64,000 nucleotides of DNA from Bacteroidia bacterium (lineage in GTDB: Bacteria > Bacteroidota > Bacteroidia > Flavobacteriales > Flavobacteriaceae), in NCBI GenBank assembly GCA_030430535.1, contig JAUIKY010000001.1, positions 62,001-126,000 on the forward strand, written 5' to 3'. Numbering within the stretch: the first letter of the stretch is position 1; every line of letters begins with the position of its first letter. Both the position numbers and the translations under genes were made by a program. The notes under the pieces are model-generated. The model had not been told where the DNA came from. It did not search any database and saw nothing but the letters and a program-made list of their open reading frames with translations. Shown here piece after piece: positions 1-9,467 of this stretch.

Positions 1-846
1 CATGCCACCCACGTTAAACAAGCTTTATTACATGGCAAACATGTGGTTTGCACCAAACCTTTTATAGATGATTTGGCCGATGCCAAAGAATTGCTTGAAT
101 TGGGTAAAAAAACAGGAAAAAAGGTGTTTATTGGGCAAAGTTCCCGTTTTTCTGAGCCCATGGTGAGGCAAAAGAAGGATTTCGATAAGGGGTTAATAGG
201 AAACCTAATCACGGTCGAGGCTCATTATCATGCCGATAACCGCTGGTTTTTAAAGAAAGATTGGTCGCTGCTCAACTCCTTTAAATGGCTTTATGGCGGT
301 TTAAGCCACCCGGTTGATTTTGTGCGTTGGTATTTAAAAGATATTGAGGAGGTGATGGGTTATGGTATGATAAGCGAAAATGGATATTCGGCTGGACTTA
401 AAAATGAAGATGCCATGCACTTTATTTTTAAGGCTAAAAACGGACATATTGCTCGCGTTAGTGGGGTGTATTCTTCGCCAACACAACCCACAAAACGCGA
501 TAGTACGTTAACGTGCATTTTGCGCGGTACTTTAGGGGCTAGTCAAGGCGATTACCACGAGCTGCGCTATTCAATTACTTCAAAAGACGGCGAAGAAAAA
601 GTGGTGTATTGGGGCGATGAAAAACTTAAATATTATTACCGCTTTGAAGGGCAATCGCACCACGCCGGAGAATATCAAAACTACTTGGAATATTTTGCCG
701 ATAGCATAGAAAATAATTTCACCGCTTACCCCAACATGGAAGAAGGTATTGGTACAGTGGCTTTGTTGCAGGCAATGGACCGAAGTTTGCAAACCGGAAA
801 GCCAATAAAAATAGCTGAAATAAAAGCAGAGTACGGTATTGGTTGA
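1..846 (+). CDS. Gfo/Idh/MocA family oxidoreductase (5' truncated by window start)
   Basis: Frame 1 is open from base 1 (HATHVKQALLHGKHVVCTKPFIDD...). The 'GKHVVCTKP' motif (EKP/TKP active-site region) and C-terminal 'GIGTVALLQAMDRSLQTGKPIKI' are typical of the Gfo/Idh/MocA family. Confidence 0.88.
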   Translation, partial: HATHVKQALLHGKHVVCTKPFIDDLADAKELLELGKKTGKKVFIGQSSRFSEPMVRQKKDFDKGLIGNLITVEAHYHADNRWFLKKDWSLLNSFKWLYGGLSHPVDFVRWYLKDIEEVMGYGMISENGYSAGLKNEDAMHFIFKAKNGHIARVSGVYSSPTQPTKRDSTLTCILRGTLGASQGDYHELRYSITSKDGEEKVVYWGDEKLKYYYRFEGQSHHAGEYQNYLEYFADSIENNFTAYPNMEEGIGTVALLQAMDRSLQTGKPIKIAEIKAEYGIG

Positions 847-1082
847 TTATCTTTATAAAATTGACCAACGCTTAAAAGTTACATTGTTTTTGGCTTAAAT
901 TATAAATATTAGCTATTTGTAAAAAGTAGCATGATGTTTAGTGCTATTTTTTCATTAAAAATCAGCCTCAAAGTTTCGTGATTTCATTATTGAATAAGCA
1001 ATTTTTGTTGTTTTATATGGTCACCAATTGGCATGTATTTGCAAAACCAACTAACTAAGTTTTTTTAGATATTAAATTAAAA

Positions 1083-3581
1083 ATGAAGATTAATTATAGG
1101 TTTAGTCCAAAAATATATCTACTCTTTTTATTGACAGTTTGTTCTGTTGATGCTCAAGAAATATGGGTGAGCAACAAAGGTGCCGATGCCAATTTGGGAA
1201 CAAAGGAAAGTCCGTTGGCAACCGTTAATATGGCTTTAAGAAAAGTGCGTAACATGCGTAGGCTGAACGATCCCGCTGTAAAATCGGGAGTACGCATACT
1301 ATTAGCAGGCGGAACTTATAATCTTAACGAGCCTATTTTTATAAGACCTGAAGATTCTGGAACGGCCGAAAGTCCAACAACTATTGAAGCGGCCGATAAT
1401 GGAACGCCAATTTTGAGCGGAGGAGTTGAAATCAATAAATGGAAAAGAGCAGGAAAAATTAACGGCTTGAAATCTGGCGACGTTTGGGTTGCCGATGCAC
1501 CAAAAAAGGCAGGGGCCATTTTAGATTTTAGACAGCTTTGGGTGAACGGAAAAAAAGCTGTTAGGGCAAAAAGTACCTCTGGCGATAAAATGGAAAGAAT
1601 TTTGTCGTGGGACAAAGCCTCTGAAACTTGTTGGATTCCATTTAAAGACAAATCGGTTCAGTTCGAGCCAGGCATGGAGATGTTTATCCAGCAGTGGTGG
1701 GCCATTGCCAATCTCCGTATTAAAAAAATGGAAGTGAAGGGCGATAGTGCCAAGTTGTATTTCCATCAGCCCGAAAGCCGTATTCAAAGTGAGCACCCTT
1801 GGCCAGCGCCGTGGATTTCAGAAAAAACGGGAAATTCGGCCTTCTTTTTAAACAACGCTAAATCACTGTTAAACGAACCTGGTGAGTGGTATTTGGATAA
1901 GACAAACGCCAAAATTTATTACTACCCCAAAAAAGGGGAGCGTTTAAATTCATCCACTGTAATAGCTCCTGTTTTAGAAAACTTGGTTGAAATTAAAGGA
2001 ACGGTTGATTACCCAGTTAGCCATGTGTATTTTAAAGGTATTTCGTTTCAGTACAGCAATTGGTTGCGCCCATCTCAACAAGGGCACGTGCCCATTCAAG
2101 CGGGAATGTATCTCTTGGACGCCTATAAATTAAAGGAACCGGGAACACCCGATAAAGCCGGATTGGAAAATCAAGCATGGATTGGCAGGCCCCGTTCGGC
2201 TGTTGAAGTCAATTTTTCCAACCATATTAAGTTTCAAGAATGCTCGTTTCAGCATTTAGCGTCAACCGGGTTGGATTTGCATAAAGGCAATAGTAACAAT
2301 TTGGTTCAAGGCAACTTGTTCAAGGATATTGGCGGAAGTGCTATAAACGTGGGCGTGTTTTCAGATGAAGCCTTTGAAACGCATTTGCCATACAATCCAA
2401 AAGACGTGCGTGAGGTTTCAACCAACGAAACTATCGTAGATAATTTGATTACCGATGTGACTAACGAAGATTGGGGATGCGTAGGCATTAGCGCCGGTTT
2501 TGTAAAAAACATTACGATTGCGCACAACGAGATTTCAGAAGTATCTTATACTGGTATTGGTTTGGGCTGGGGCTGGACCAAAACCATCAATGCCATGTCG
2601 GGTAACAAAGTTATAGCCAATAACATTCATCACTACGGAAAACATTTGTACGATACCGCTGGTATTTACACGCTTTCTGCCCAACCGGGAAGTGTGATAA
2701 AGGAAAATGTAATTGATAGTATCTACTTCAATCCGTATGCCCACGATCCATACCATTGGTTTTATTTGTACACCGACGAAGGTTCGGCGTATTTTACGGT
2801 AAAAGATAATTGGGTGCCTGCTGAAAAGTTCCTTCAAAATGCAAACGGCCCCAACAATTTATGGACTAATAACAATGCTTTTGTTAGTGAAACTATTAAG
2901 GAAAATGCAGGAATCCGGAGTCCTTATAAATCATTGTTAAGTGAAGTTGTTGTAGATAAAAATTGGCCATTACAGGAAGTGCCACACTTTGCAGCGGTTG
3001 AATTGATTGGACAAGATTTCGATGCTACCAAAATCAAAAAAATAGCCAAAACCAATGGTGTGATTGACGCACAGTTATATCAATGGAAAAACCACACGGT
3101 ACTGTATGCCAAATTAAATCATATTGAGCATTTAAAAAATGAATTGGCTTTGGAATATCCTAATGCCACCATACAAACATACAACACACCGGTATATAAT
3201 TTTAACAAGTTTGAGCATTGCAAAGACAATCAGTTGGCTGATGAGTGGGAACATGTACTGCTTACCGCCAATTTAGTAGAAGACGAGAAACTTCAACAGG
3301 AATATTTGCAATATCACGACACCCAATTTGAAGAATGGCCAGAAGTAGCCCAAGGTTTCTGTAATGCCAATTTTCAACAGTTGCAAGTGTTTAAAAATGG
3401 GCGTCAGCTCATGTTGGTCATCAGTATTCCAAAGGGGTCGAGTTTAGACGAATTGAATCCTAAAACAAAAGAAAATAATCCGCGTGTAAACGATTGGAAC
3501 GATATAATGAAAAAATACCAAACAGGAATTGAAGGTACAAATCCAGATGAAACTTGGGTGTTTTTAGAGAAAATAGACTAA
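1083..3581 (+). CDS. Secreted right-handed parallel beta-helix glycosidase (GH141-like) with C-terminal L-rhamnose mutarotase (RhaM)-like domain
   Basis: N-terminal signal peptide (YLLFLLTVCSVDAQ). Beta-helix N-terminus 'WVSNKGADANLGTKESPLATVNMALRKVR...LLAGGTYNLNEPIFIRPEDSGTAESPTTI...PILSGGVEI' is typical of GH141-type proteins. The last ~111 aa match RhaM (EYLQYHDTQFEEWPEV..., NPRVNDWNDIMKKYQ, WVFLEKI). Confidence 0.78.
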   Translation: MKINYRFSPKIYLLFLLTVCSVDAQEIWVSNKGADANLGTKESPLATVNMALRKVRNMRRLNDPAVKSGVRILLAGGTYNLNEPIFIRPEDSGTAESPTTIEAADNGTPILSGGVEINKWKRAGKINGLKSGDVWVADAPKKAGAILDFRQLWVNGKKAVRAKSTSGDKMERILSWDKASETCWIPFKDKSVQFEPGMEMFIQQWWAIANLRIKKMEVKGDSAKLYFHQPESRIQSEHPWPAPWISEKTGNSAFFLNNAKSLLNEPGEWYLDKTNAKIYYYPKKGERLNSSTVIAPVLENLVEIKGTVDYPVSHVYFKGISFQYSNWLRPSQQGHVPIQAGMYLLDAYKLKEPGTPDKAGLENQAWIGRPRSAVEVNFSNHIKFQECSFQHLASTGLDLHKGNSNNLVQGNLFKDIGGSAINVGVFSDEAFETHLPYNPKDVREVSTNETIVDNLITDVTNEDWGCVGISAGFVKNITIAHNEISEVSYTGIGLGWGWTKTINAMSGNKVIANNIHHYGKHLYDTAGIYTLSAQPGSVIKENVIDSIYFNPYAHDPYHWFYLYTDEGSAYFTVKDNWVPAEKFLQNANGPNNLWTNNNAFVSETIKENAGIRSPYKSLLSEVVVDKNWPLQEVPHFAAVELIGQDFDATKIKKIAKTNGVIDAQLYQWKNHTVLYAKLNHIEHLKNELALEYPNATIQTYNTPVYNFNKFEHCKDNQLADEWEHVLLTANLVEDEKLQQEYLQYHDTQFEEWPEVAQGFCNANFQQLQVFKNGRQLMLVISIPKGSSLDELNPKTKENNPRVNDWNDIMKKYQTGIEGTNPDETWVFLEKID
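3246..3578 (+). other. RhaM (L-rhamnose mutarotase)-like domain at the C-terminus of the GH141-like protein
   Basis: Residues 722-832: 'WEHVLLTANLVEDEKLQQEYLQYHDTQFEEWPEV...NPRVNDWNDIMKKYQTGIEGTNPDETWVFLEKID'. Compare the E. coli RhaM motif EYxxxHxxIWPEL (remembered). Conserved Tyr, His and WPE are present. Confidence 0.8.
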
Positions 3582-3588
3582 ATAATTA

Positions 3589-5853
3589 ATGAAGCAGACT
3601 AACCATCAGTTTTTCGACTTTCTGGATTTTGATACCGACCTCACCAAAGAGGAAGGGGTTTCAAAACTTTGGAAAGCCTGTAAGCCCACCAATATAGGTG
3701 AATCTGGCTTGGGTGTGGTATTAACCGTGCCTTTCCAATGCCAATTGTTATCAAACGAAATAGCACCCGATAAAGCCATTCCGCAAAAAGACTTTTACCT
3801 TTTTGTGAGAGCTTTTGGCGATAAAATTTTAAGAGTAAGTATTGGTTTCGAAAAAGATATTGACGAAACTTCGCCAATGATTGATATGGCTGATGATATT
3901 CAAGAAATGAAATTGAATATCGAAAAGTCAGAATTAAAATGGACGGTAAAAGATGTGAACGGAATTACCCGTGCGTTTTTCGATTTGTCGGATCCTGAAA
4001 TTGACCATTGGAGCGATTTATTGCCATGCCCCGAGGAGTCTATGCAAGCCACATTTTTCCCCGATGGTAAAAAAGCGATAACGGTGAGTGCGTACGACCA
4101 GTTTTTTCCTGGCAGGATGGATGCGATGTGTTTGTCGTTTATCGAACAAAATGGTGCGCCGGGCAAGGCTTCCATTTCGTTCCATGCCAAGCCCGACGAA
4201 AAGTTTGTTGGCACGGGAGAACGCTTCAGCAAGATGGACTTATCAGGAAACACCTTCCAAATGAAAAACCAAGATGGGCAAGGGGTTAACAATAAACGTA
4301 CTTATAAAAACATTCCGTTTTACTTATCTAGTGAAATGTACGGTCTGTTTTTACACACATCAACCTATTGTAAGTTTTCAATGGCTGATTTTTCGACCCG
4401 ATCGGTACAATTGTTGGCAGAAGAACCCATTTTGGACCTCTTTTTAATAGGCGCTGATACTCCCGAAAAAATCATCCATCAATATAAAAAAATAACTGGT
4501 TTTCCAACGGTGCCACCACTGTGGAGTTATGGTGTTTGGATGAGTAGAATGACCTATTTTTCAGAAGAAGAAGTCAATACCATTTGCAACAGATTGAGGG
4601 ACGAAGATTATCCTTGTGACGTGATTCATTTGGATACTGGCTGGTTCAAAACCGATTGGTTGTGCGAATGGAAATTCAACGCAGAGCGTTTTCCAGACCC
4701 GAAGCGTTTTGTTTCAAATTTAAAGAAAAACGGTTACCGCGTTAGTTTGTGGCAAATGCCATATATATCGGAAGATGCCGAGCAATACGAAGAGGCAAAA
4801 GCTAATAATTATATAGGAAAGTTAAATGCTGAAGTAATGCGTGGCGGGTCCAATTTTAGTAACCTCGACTATGCCGGAAGTATTGATTTTACGTACCCTA
4901 AGGCGGTAGAATGGTATAAAAATTTGTTACGTGAACTTTTAGAAATGGGCGTAACCTGTATTAAAACAGATTTTGGTGAAGAAATCCATTTAGATGCCAG
5001 TTACCATAATATGTCGCCCGAAAAACTCAATAACCTTTACGCTTTATTATACCAAAAGGCAGCCTTTGAGGTAACTAAAGAAGTTACAGGTGATGGTGTT
5101 GTATGGGCCCGTGCCGGATGGAGCGGTTGCCAGCGTTACCCCATACATTGGGGCGGCGATGCAGCAGCCTCGTGGGATGGCATGGCGGGCTCGCTTAAAG
5201 GAGGCTTGCACTTAGGTTTGTCCGGGTTTGGGTTCTGGAGCCACGATGTACCTGGATTCCACGGTGTGCCCAATTTTATGAATTCGGTGATTCCGGACGA
5301 TTTATATGTGCGTTGGACGCAGTTTGGCGTGTTCACTTCCCATATCCGTTACCATGGTACATCAAAACGTGAGCCATATTATTACCCGAAAATTTCGAAC
5401 ATTGTCCGTAACTGGTGGAAGTTAAGGTATGCGCTGTTGCCGTACATTTTGCAGGAAAGTGAAAAAACCACTAATTCGGGGTTTCCGGTTATCAGAGCGT
5501 TGTTAATGCACCACCCCAACGATAAGATGGTTTGGCATATTGATGACCAATATTATTTTGGAGATGACTTTTTGGTAGCGCCAATGATGAATTCAGAAAA
5601 TAAGAGAGATGTTTACTTGCCCGAAGGTAATTGGGTTAACTTCTTCACCGGAGAAAAAAGTAAAGGAGGCCGTTGGCTGAATGATTTTGAATCACCCATG
5701 GAAAACATGCCAGTTTGGGTAGTTGAAGGTGCCAAGATTCCTTTGTATCCAGAGCATGTAAATTGTACCGACGATATGGATTTAAACAAAACAGTTAAAC
5801 TAAACATAGATGGTAATTTCAAAGGTATTTGGAGACATCTTGATTTCATATAA
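3589..5853 (+). CDS. GH31 family glycoside hydrolase, probable alpha-xylosidase; no obvious signal peptide
   Basis: 754 aa. 'PPLWSYGVWMSRMTYFSEEEV', nucleophile region 'CIKTDFGEEI', acid/base region 'HWGGDAAASWDGM', C-terminal 'DDQYYFGDDFLVAPMM'; all GH31 hallmarks. Confidence 0.9.
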   Translation: MKQTNHQFFDFLDFDTDLTKEEGVSKLWKACKPTNIGESGLGVVLTVPFQCQLLSNEIAPDKAIPQKDFYLFVRAFGDKILRVSIGFEKDIDETSPMIDMADDIQEMKLNIEKSELKWTVKDVNGITRAFFDLSDPEIDHWSDLLPCPEESMQATFFPDGKKAITVSAYDQFFPGRMDAMCLSFIEQNGAPGKASISFHAKPDEKFVGTGERFSKMDLSGNTFQMKNQDGQGVNNKRTYKNIPFYLSSEMYGLFLHTSTYCKFSMADFSTRSVQLLAEEPILDLFLIGADTPEKIIHQYKKITGFPTVPPLWSYGVWMSRMTYFSEEEVNTICNRLRDEDYPCDVIHLDTGWFKTDWLCEWKFNAERFPDPKRFVSNLKKNGYRVSLWQMPYISEDAEQYEEAKANNYIGKLNAEVMRGGSNFSNLDYAGSIDFTYPKAVEWYKNLLRELLEMGVTCIKTDFGEEIHLDASYHNMSPEKLNNLYALLYQKAAFEVTKEVTGDGVVWARAGWSGCQRYPIHWGGDAAASWDGMAGSLKGGLHLGLSGFGFWSHDVPGFHGVPNFMNSVIPDDLYVRWTQFGVFTSHIRYHGTSKREPYYYPKISNIVRNWWKLRYALLPYILQESEKTTNSGFPVIRALLMHHPNDKMVWHIDDQYYFGDDFLVAPMMNSENKRDVYLPEGNWVNFFTGEKSKGGRWLNDFESPMENMPVWVVEGAKIPLYPEHVNCTDDMDLNKTVKLNIDGNFKGIWRHLDFI

Positions 5854-6052
5854 TGAACTCATCTTGGCTTTTTGATTGAAGTGAAAATTAGCCATTTTGA
5901 GTCTGATTGAAGGTGTTTTTGAGTTGCATAGCAGGGCTACGGAAAGAAAAAATAACGAAGAGCAGGCTCAAAAAGAGCAATTTTTTAACCAATTGAAAAA
6001 GTAAAGAGGAGTTCAATAAACCAATTAAGTAAAACAATTAAAAACTAATAAA

Positions 6053-6802
6053 ATGAGTGCAGTTATAACCGATGAGCAATTAGCCCAGTTTAAGGAAGAT
6101 GGGTTTTGCATTGTAAAAAACGTGATTCCGCAAGAACTTATCGAGCGTTTGCGTGACGAGTGCCAAAGATTCATAAAAGAGAAAGATGATGAAATGGATA
6201 GAAAAGGCGTTGAGGTTGACGAAATAAACCATAAAGGAAAACGCTATTTTATTGCCCTTCGTTATAAAGACAGCGAAACCATGCAAGACCTTATTTTTGG
6301 TAAGGAAATGGAAGAAATTACCCGAAAAATATTAGGAGAGGAAGTATATTTGTTTTTAGAGCAGTTTGTGGTTAAAGCGGCCGATAAAGGTATGACGTTT
6401 TCTTGGCACCAAGATTCAGGTTATTTAGATTTTGACCATAAGCCTTATTTATCGGTTTGGTGCCCATTAGACGATGTTACCGAAGAAAACGGAACAGTTT
6501 ATCTGTTGCCTTACAAAGATGCCGGAACGGAAAAGCGAATAGACCATGTTTTACAGGAAGGCACTAACGATAAAATAGGATACTTTGGAGACAACCCAGG
6601 AGTGCCGGCGGTTTTAAATGCTGGTGATGTGGCTTTGTTTTCAAGTACGTGTTTCCACCGCAGTGGATCGAACACCACAAATAAATCCAGACGTGTATTG
6701 TTGATTCAGTATTCGGCCGAGCCTATTTTAAAAAATGGAAATGAGCCACTTTATTGGGCCGAGCCTTTTCTAAAAAAGGGTGAAAAAATAAGTGCATACT
6801 AA
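6053..6802 (+). CDS. Phytanoyl-CoA dioxygenase (PhyH) family Fe(II)/2-oxoglutarate-dependent oxygenase
   Basis: 249 aa; HxD motif in 'FSWHQDSGYLDF', distal His in 'STCFHRSGSNTTNKSRRVL'; PhyH-type N-terminus 'QFKEDGFCIVKNVIPQELIERLRDE'. Confidence 0.87.
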   Translation: MSAVITDEQLAQFKEDGFCIVKNVIPQELIERLRDECQRFIKEKDDEMDRKGVEVDEINHKGKRYFIALRYKDSETMQDLIFGKEMEEITRKILGEEVYLFLEQFVVKAADKGMTFSWHQDSGYLDFDHKPYLSVWCPLDDVTEENGTVYLLPYKDAGTEKRIDHVLQEGTNDKIGYFGDNPGVPAVLNAGDVALFSSTCFHRSGSNTTNKSRRVLLIQYSAEPILKNGNEPLYWAEPFLKKGEKISAY

Positions 6803-6918
6803 ACTTTTTCTTTATGAAAATTGAATTGCTCAGAGTGTTTTAATACGCTCTGGGTAATTCTGTTTTTATGAAGCATGCAACTTTAAAGTTGTAAACCAAC
6901 CAACATTAAGCTATAAAA

Positions 6919-8511
6919 ATGAACATTTACGACCAACTAAACTTTCTCGATTTTGCCGTAGTAGGCCTGTATTTAATCGTACTGGTGGGACTAGGGGCTT
7001 GGTTCAGTTTAAGAAACAAAAGAAGAGACGATGAAAACTATTTCTTGGCAGGAAACTCCCTGAGTTGGAAAAGTATTGGGTTTAACATGTGGGGTACCAA
7101 TGTGGGGCCGTCCATGTTAATTGCAAATGCCAGTATTGGCTATACAACAGGCATTGTAGCTGGAAACTTTTCGTGGTACGCTTTTATTTTTATCTTTTTA
7201 TTAGCGATAGTTTTTGCGCCAAGATATTTAGGAGCAAGGGTTCAAACCTTACCGGAATTTATGGGGAAGCGCTTCGGAAATTCTACCCAAAACATTTTGG
7301 CGTGGTACACTATAGTTACGGTACTATTGAGTTGGTTGTCGTTGACATTATTTGCGGGAGGTATTTTGATTCAGCAGATATTGAATTTACCCATGTGGCT
7401 GTCTGTAATAGTGCTGTTGCTTATTGCAGCATTTTTTACTTTGGCAGGAGGGTTGAAAACCATAGTTTACACCAACGTCATCCAAATGGTACTATTGATT
7501 ATTGTATCGTTTGTATTGATGTGGGTAGGTTTGGATAAAGTAGGCGGATTTGGCCAATTGGTAAGCGAAACGCCATCCAATTACTGGAATTTATTTTTAC
7601 CAGCCGATGATGCCAGTTACCCATGGATAGCCATTTTATTGGGTTATCCTGTTATGGGCGTTTGGTTTTGGTGTACAGATCAATCGATGGTACAATCGGT
7701 TTTGGGCGCCAAAAGTGTAAAAGAAGGTCAGTTGGGTGCGAACTTTACGGCTTGGTTGAAAATTATTGATGTGCCATTGTTTATCCTTCCGGGGATTATG
7801 TGCTTTGTATTGTTTCCAACGTTGGAAAATCCAGATGCCGCTTACATGACTATGGTTACCGAACTCTTTCCAACGGGAATGAAGGGCTTGGTTATGGCCG
7901 TTTTGATAGCGGCTCTAGTGAGTACTATCGATTCTTCATTAAACGCATTAAGCACTGTTTTTACAATGGATGTTTATGTGAAAAAATTTAATCCGAAGGC
8001 AAGTCAAAAACGCATTGTTAAAGTGGGACATATCGTAACGGTTGTTGGGGCTATTATTTCCATTTTTATCACCCTCGCCATCGATAGTATAAAAGGTTTA
8101 AATCTGTTTGATGTATTTCAATCGGTGTTAGGGTTTATTGCACCGCCTATGTCGGTGGTGTTTTTATTCGGTGTACTTTGGAAAAAAACCACGGCCAAAG
8201 CCGCCAATAGTATTTTGGTTTTCGGAACCTTGTTCAGCTTAACCGTTGGAATCCTTTACTTGTGGGTATTTCCGAACGACCCCGAAAGTGCCGTAAAAAT
8301 ATGGCCGCACTTTTTACTACTGTCGTTTTACATTTTTGTGATTTTATCTGTAGCCATTGTAGTGGTATCGCTGCTAGATAAAAGAAGTGAGTCATTTAAA
8401 AGCACCTTAGATTTTAGTGGATTGACCAAAGTGGCGCCAAAAGTGAAATTGTTGTGGGCAACACTATTTGTAACCATGATATGCTTGTACTTGTATTTTA
8501 ATGGAAATTAA
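6919..8511 (+). CDS. Sodium:solute symporter (SSS) family transporter
   Basis: 530 aa, multi-TM; 'DFAVVGLYLIVLVGLGAWFSLRNKRRDDENYFLAGNSLSWKSIGFNMWGTNVGPSMLI', 'AALVSTIDSSLNALSTVFTMD' typical of SSS/SGLT-type sugar transporters. Confidence 0.92.
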   Translation: MNIYDQLNFLDFAVVGLYLIVLVGLGAWFSLRNKRRDDENYFLAGNSLSWKSIGFNMWGTNVGPSMLIANASIGYTTGIVAGNFSWYAFIFIFLLAIVFAPRYLGARVQTLPEFMGKRFGNSTQNILAWYTIVTVLLSWLSLTLFAGGILIQQILNLPMWLSVIVLLLIAAFFTLAGGLKTIVYTNVIQMVLLIIVSFVLMWVGLDKVGGFGQLVSETPSNYWNLFLPADDASYPWIAILLGYPVMGVWFWCTDQSMVQSVLGAKSVKEGQLGANFTAWLKIIDVPLFILPGIMCFVLFPTLENPDAAYMTMVTELFPTGMKGLVMAVLIAALVSTIDSSLNALSTVFTMDVYVKKFNPKASQKRIVKVGHIVTVVGAIISIFITLAIDSIKGLNLFDVFQSVLGFIAPPMSVVFLFGVLWKKTTAKAANSILVFGTLFSLTVGILYLWVFPNDPESAVKIWPHFLLLSFYIFVILSVAIVVVSLLDKRSESFKSTLDFSGLTKVAPKVKLLWATLFVTMICLYLYFNGN

Positions 8512-8530
8512 TTAGAAAATATATTTTAAA

Positions 8531-9403
8531 ATGATAAAAAACACAAACGATGGTACTAATAATCCACCATCATTGCGTATCGATATAAACTACGGAACAT
8601 GCGAAGACTTACCAGCGTTTTCAACGGGGCCAAAAGGAAATGACCGTGAAAAGCATGAAGCCATTGCGAAGGCTGGTTTTAAAGGAATTCAAGATGGCGA
8701 CCCAAATCTATGTGAAGAATTCAATTTGGAATTAACGGCACACGCCCGTATCAACAAAGTAGGCGATTTGGATAACCTAATGCCCGTTTGGAAAAGTGGA
8801 AACTATAATTGTGCTTCCATCCATTTAGGTTGGGGCATGGAAAGTGATGCCGAAATGGATGCTTTGGTGCAATATGTGATGGAAACTTCAGAAAATTTCG
8901 ATTTTCCTATTTACATTGAAACCCATCGTGCCACGATAACGCAAGATTTGTTCAGAACGGTGGAATTGACCAAGCGTTTCCCCGAAGTGCGGTTCAATGG
9001 CGATTTTTCACATTGGTACACGGGGCAGGAAATGGTGTATGGTGGTATTGAAAACAAGTTGGAATTCATTCAACCCGTGTTCGATAGGGTGCGTTTTATG
9101 CACGGAAGAATCGGTAACCCGGGCTGCATCCAAGTGGATGTAAAGGATAAAAATGCAGATTACGTTCAGCATTTTAAGGAAATGTGGAAACGTTCGTTTT
9201 TAGGCTTTTTAAAATCGGCAGAACCGGGCGATTACATCTGTTTTACGGTAGAGCTGCTTAAAGCCGAAATATTTTATGAAAGAACCATCGTTTCAGATAA
9301 CGGTTCAGAAATTGAGGAAGGCGACCGTTGGCAACAAGCTTTGTTATACAAAGAAATTATTGAGGAGTGCTGGGAAGCAGCTCAAAAGGAAATAGGTAAA
9401 TAG
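8531..9403 (+). CDS. Xylose isomerase-like TIM barrel / sugar isomerase-epimerase family protein
   Basis: 290 aa. 'HEAIAKAGFKGIQDGDP', 'FPIYIETHRATITQDLFRTVELTKRFPEVRFNGDFSHWYTGQEM', 'FDRVRFMHGRIG'; Glu/Asp/His metal-ligand pattern of AP_endonuc_2-type barrels. Confidence 0.75.
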   Translation: MIKNTNDGTNNPPSLRIDINYGTCEDLPAFSTGPKGNDREKHEAIAKAGFKGIQDGDPNLCEEFNLELTAHARINKVGDLDNLMPVWKSGNYNCASIHLGWGMESDAEMDALVQYVMETSENFDFPIYIETHRATITQDLFRTVELTKRFPEVRFNGDFSHWYTGQEMVYGGIENKLEFIQPVFDRVRFMHGRIGNPGCIQVDVKDKNADYVQHFKEMWKRSFLGFLKSAEPGDYICFTVELLKAEIFYERTIVSDNGSEIEEGDRWQQALLYKEIIEECWEAAQKEIGK

Positions 9404-9467
9404 TTTCAAAACGAATTTGATAAAACAATCATATAGCTGTGAAAAAGCGTATTCATAATTAAGAAAA

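Noticed and set aside
3900-4292. 130-aa minus-strand ORF (and similar antisense ORFs at 1316, 5136, 15676, 19610, 56984, etc.)
   Set aside because: All are shadow ORFs antisense to well-supported CAZyme genes; no domain signatures.
6831-6852. CAGAGTGT-TTTAAT-ACGCTCTG hairpin between PhyH and SSS genes as a terminator
   Set aside because: Short stem with a G-U pair and no immediate T-tract; too weak to call.
7089-7538. 149-aa plus-strand ORF in alternate frame
   Set aside because: Out-of-frame overlap with the SSS symporter, whose own frame has clear family motifs.
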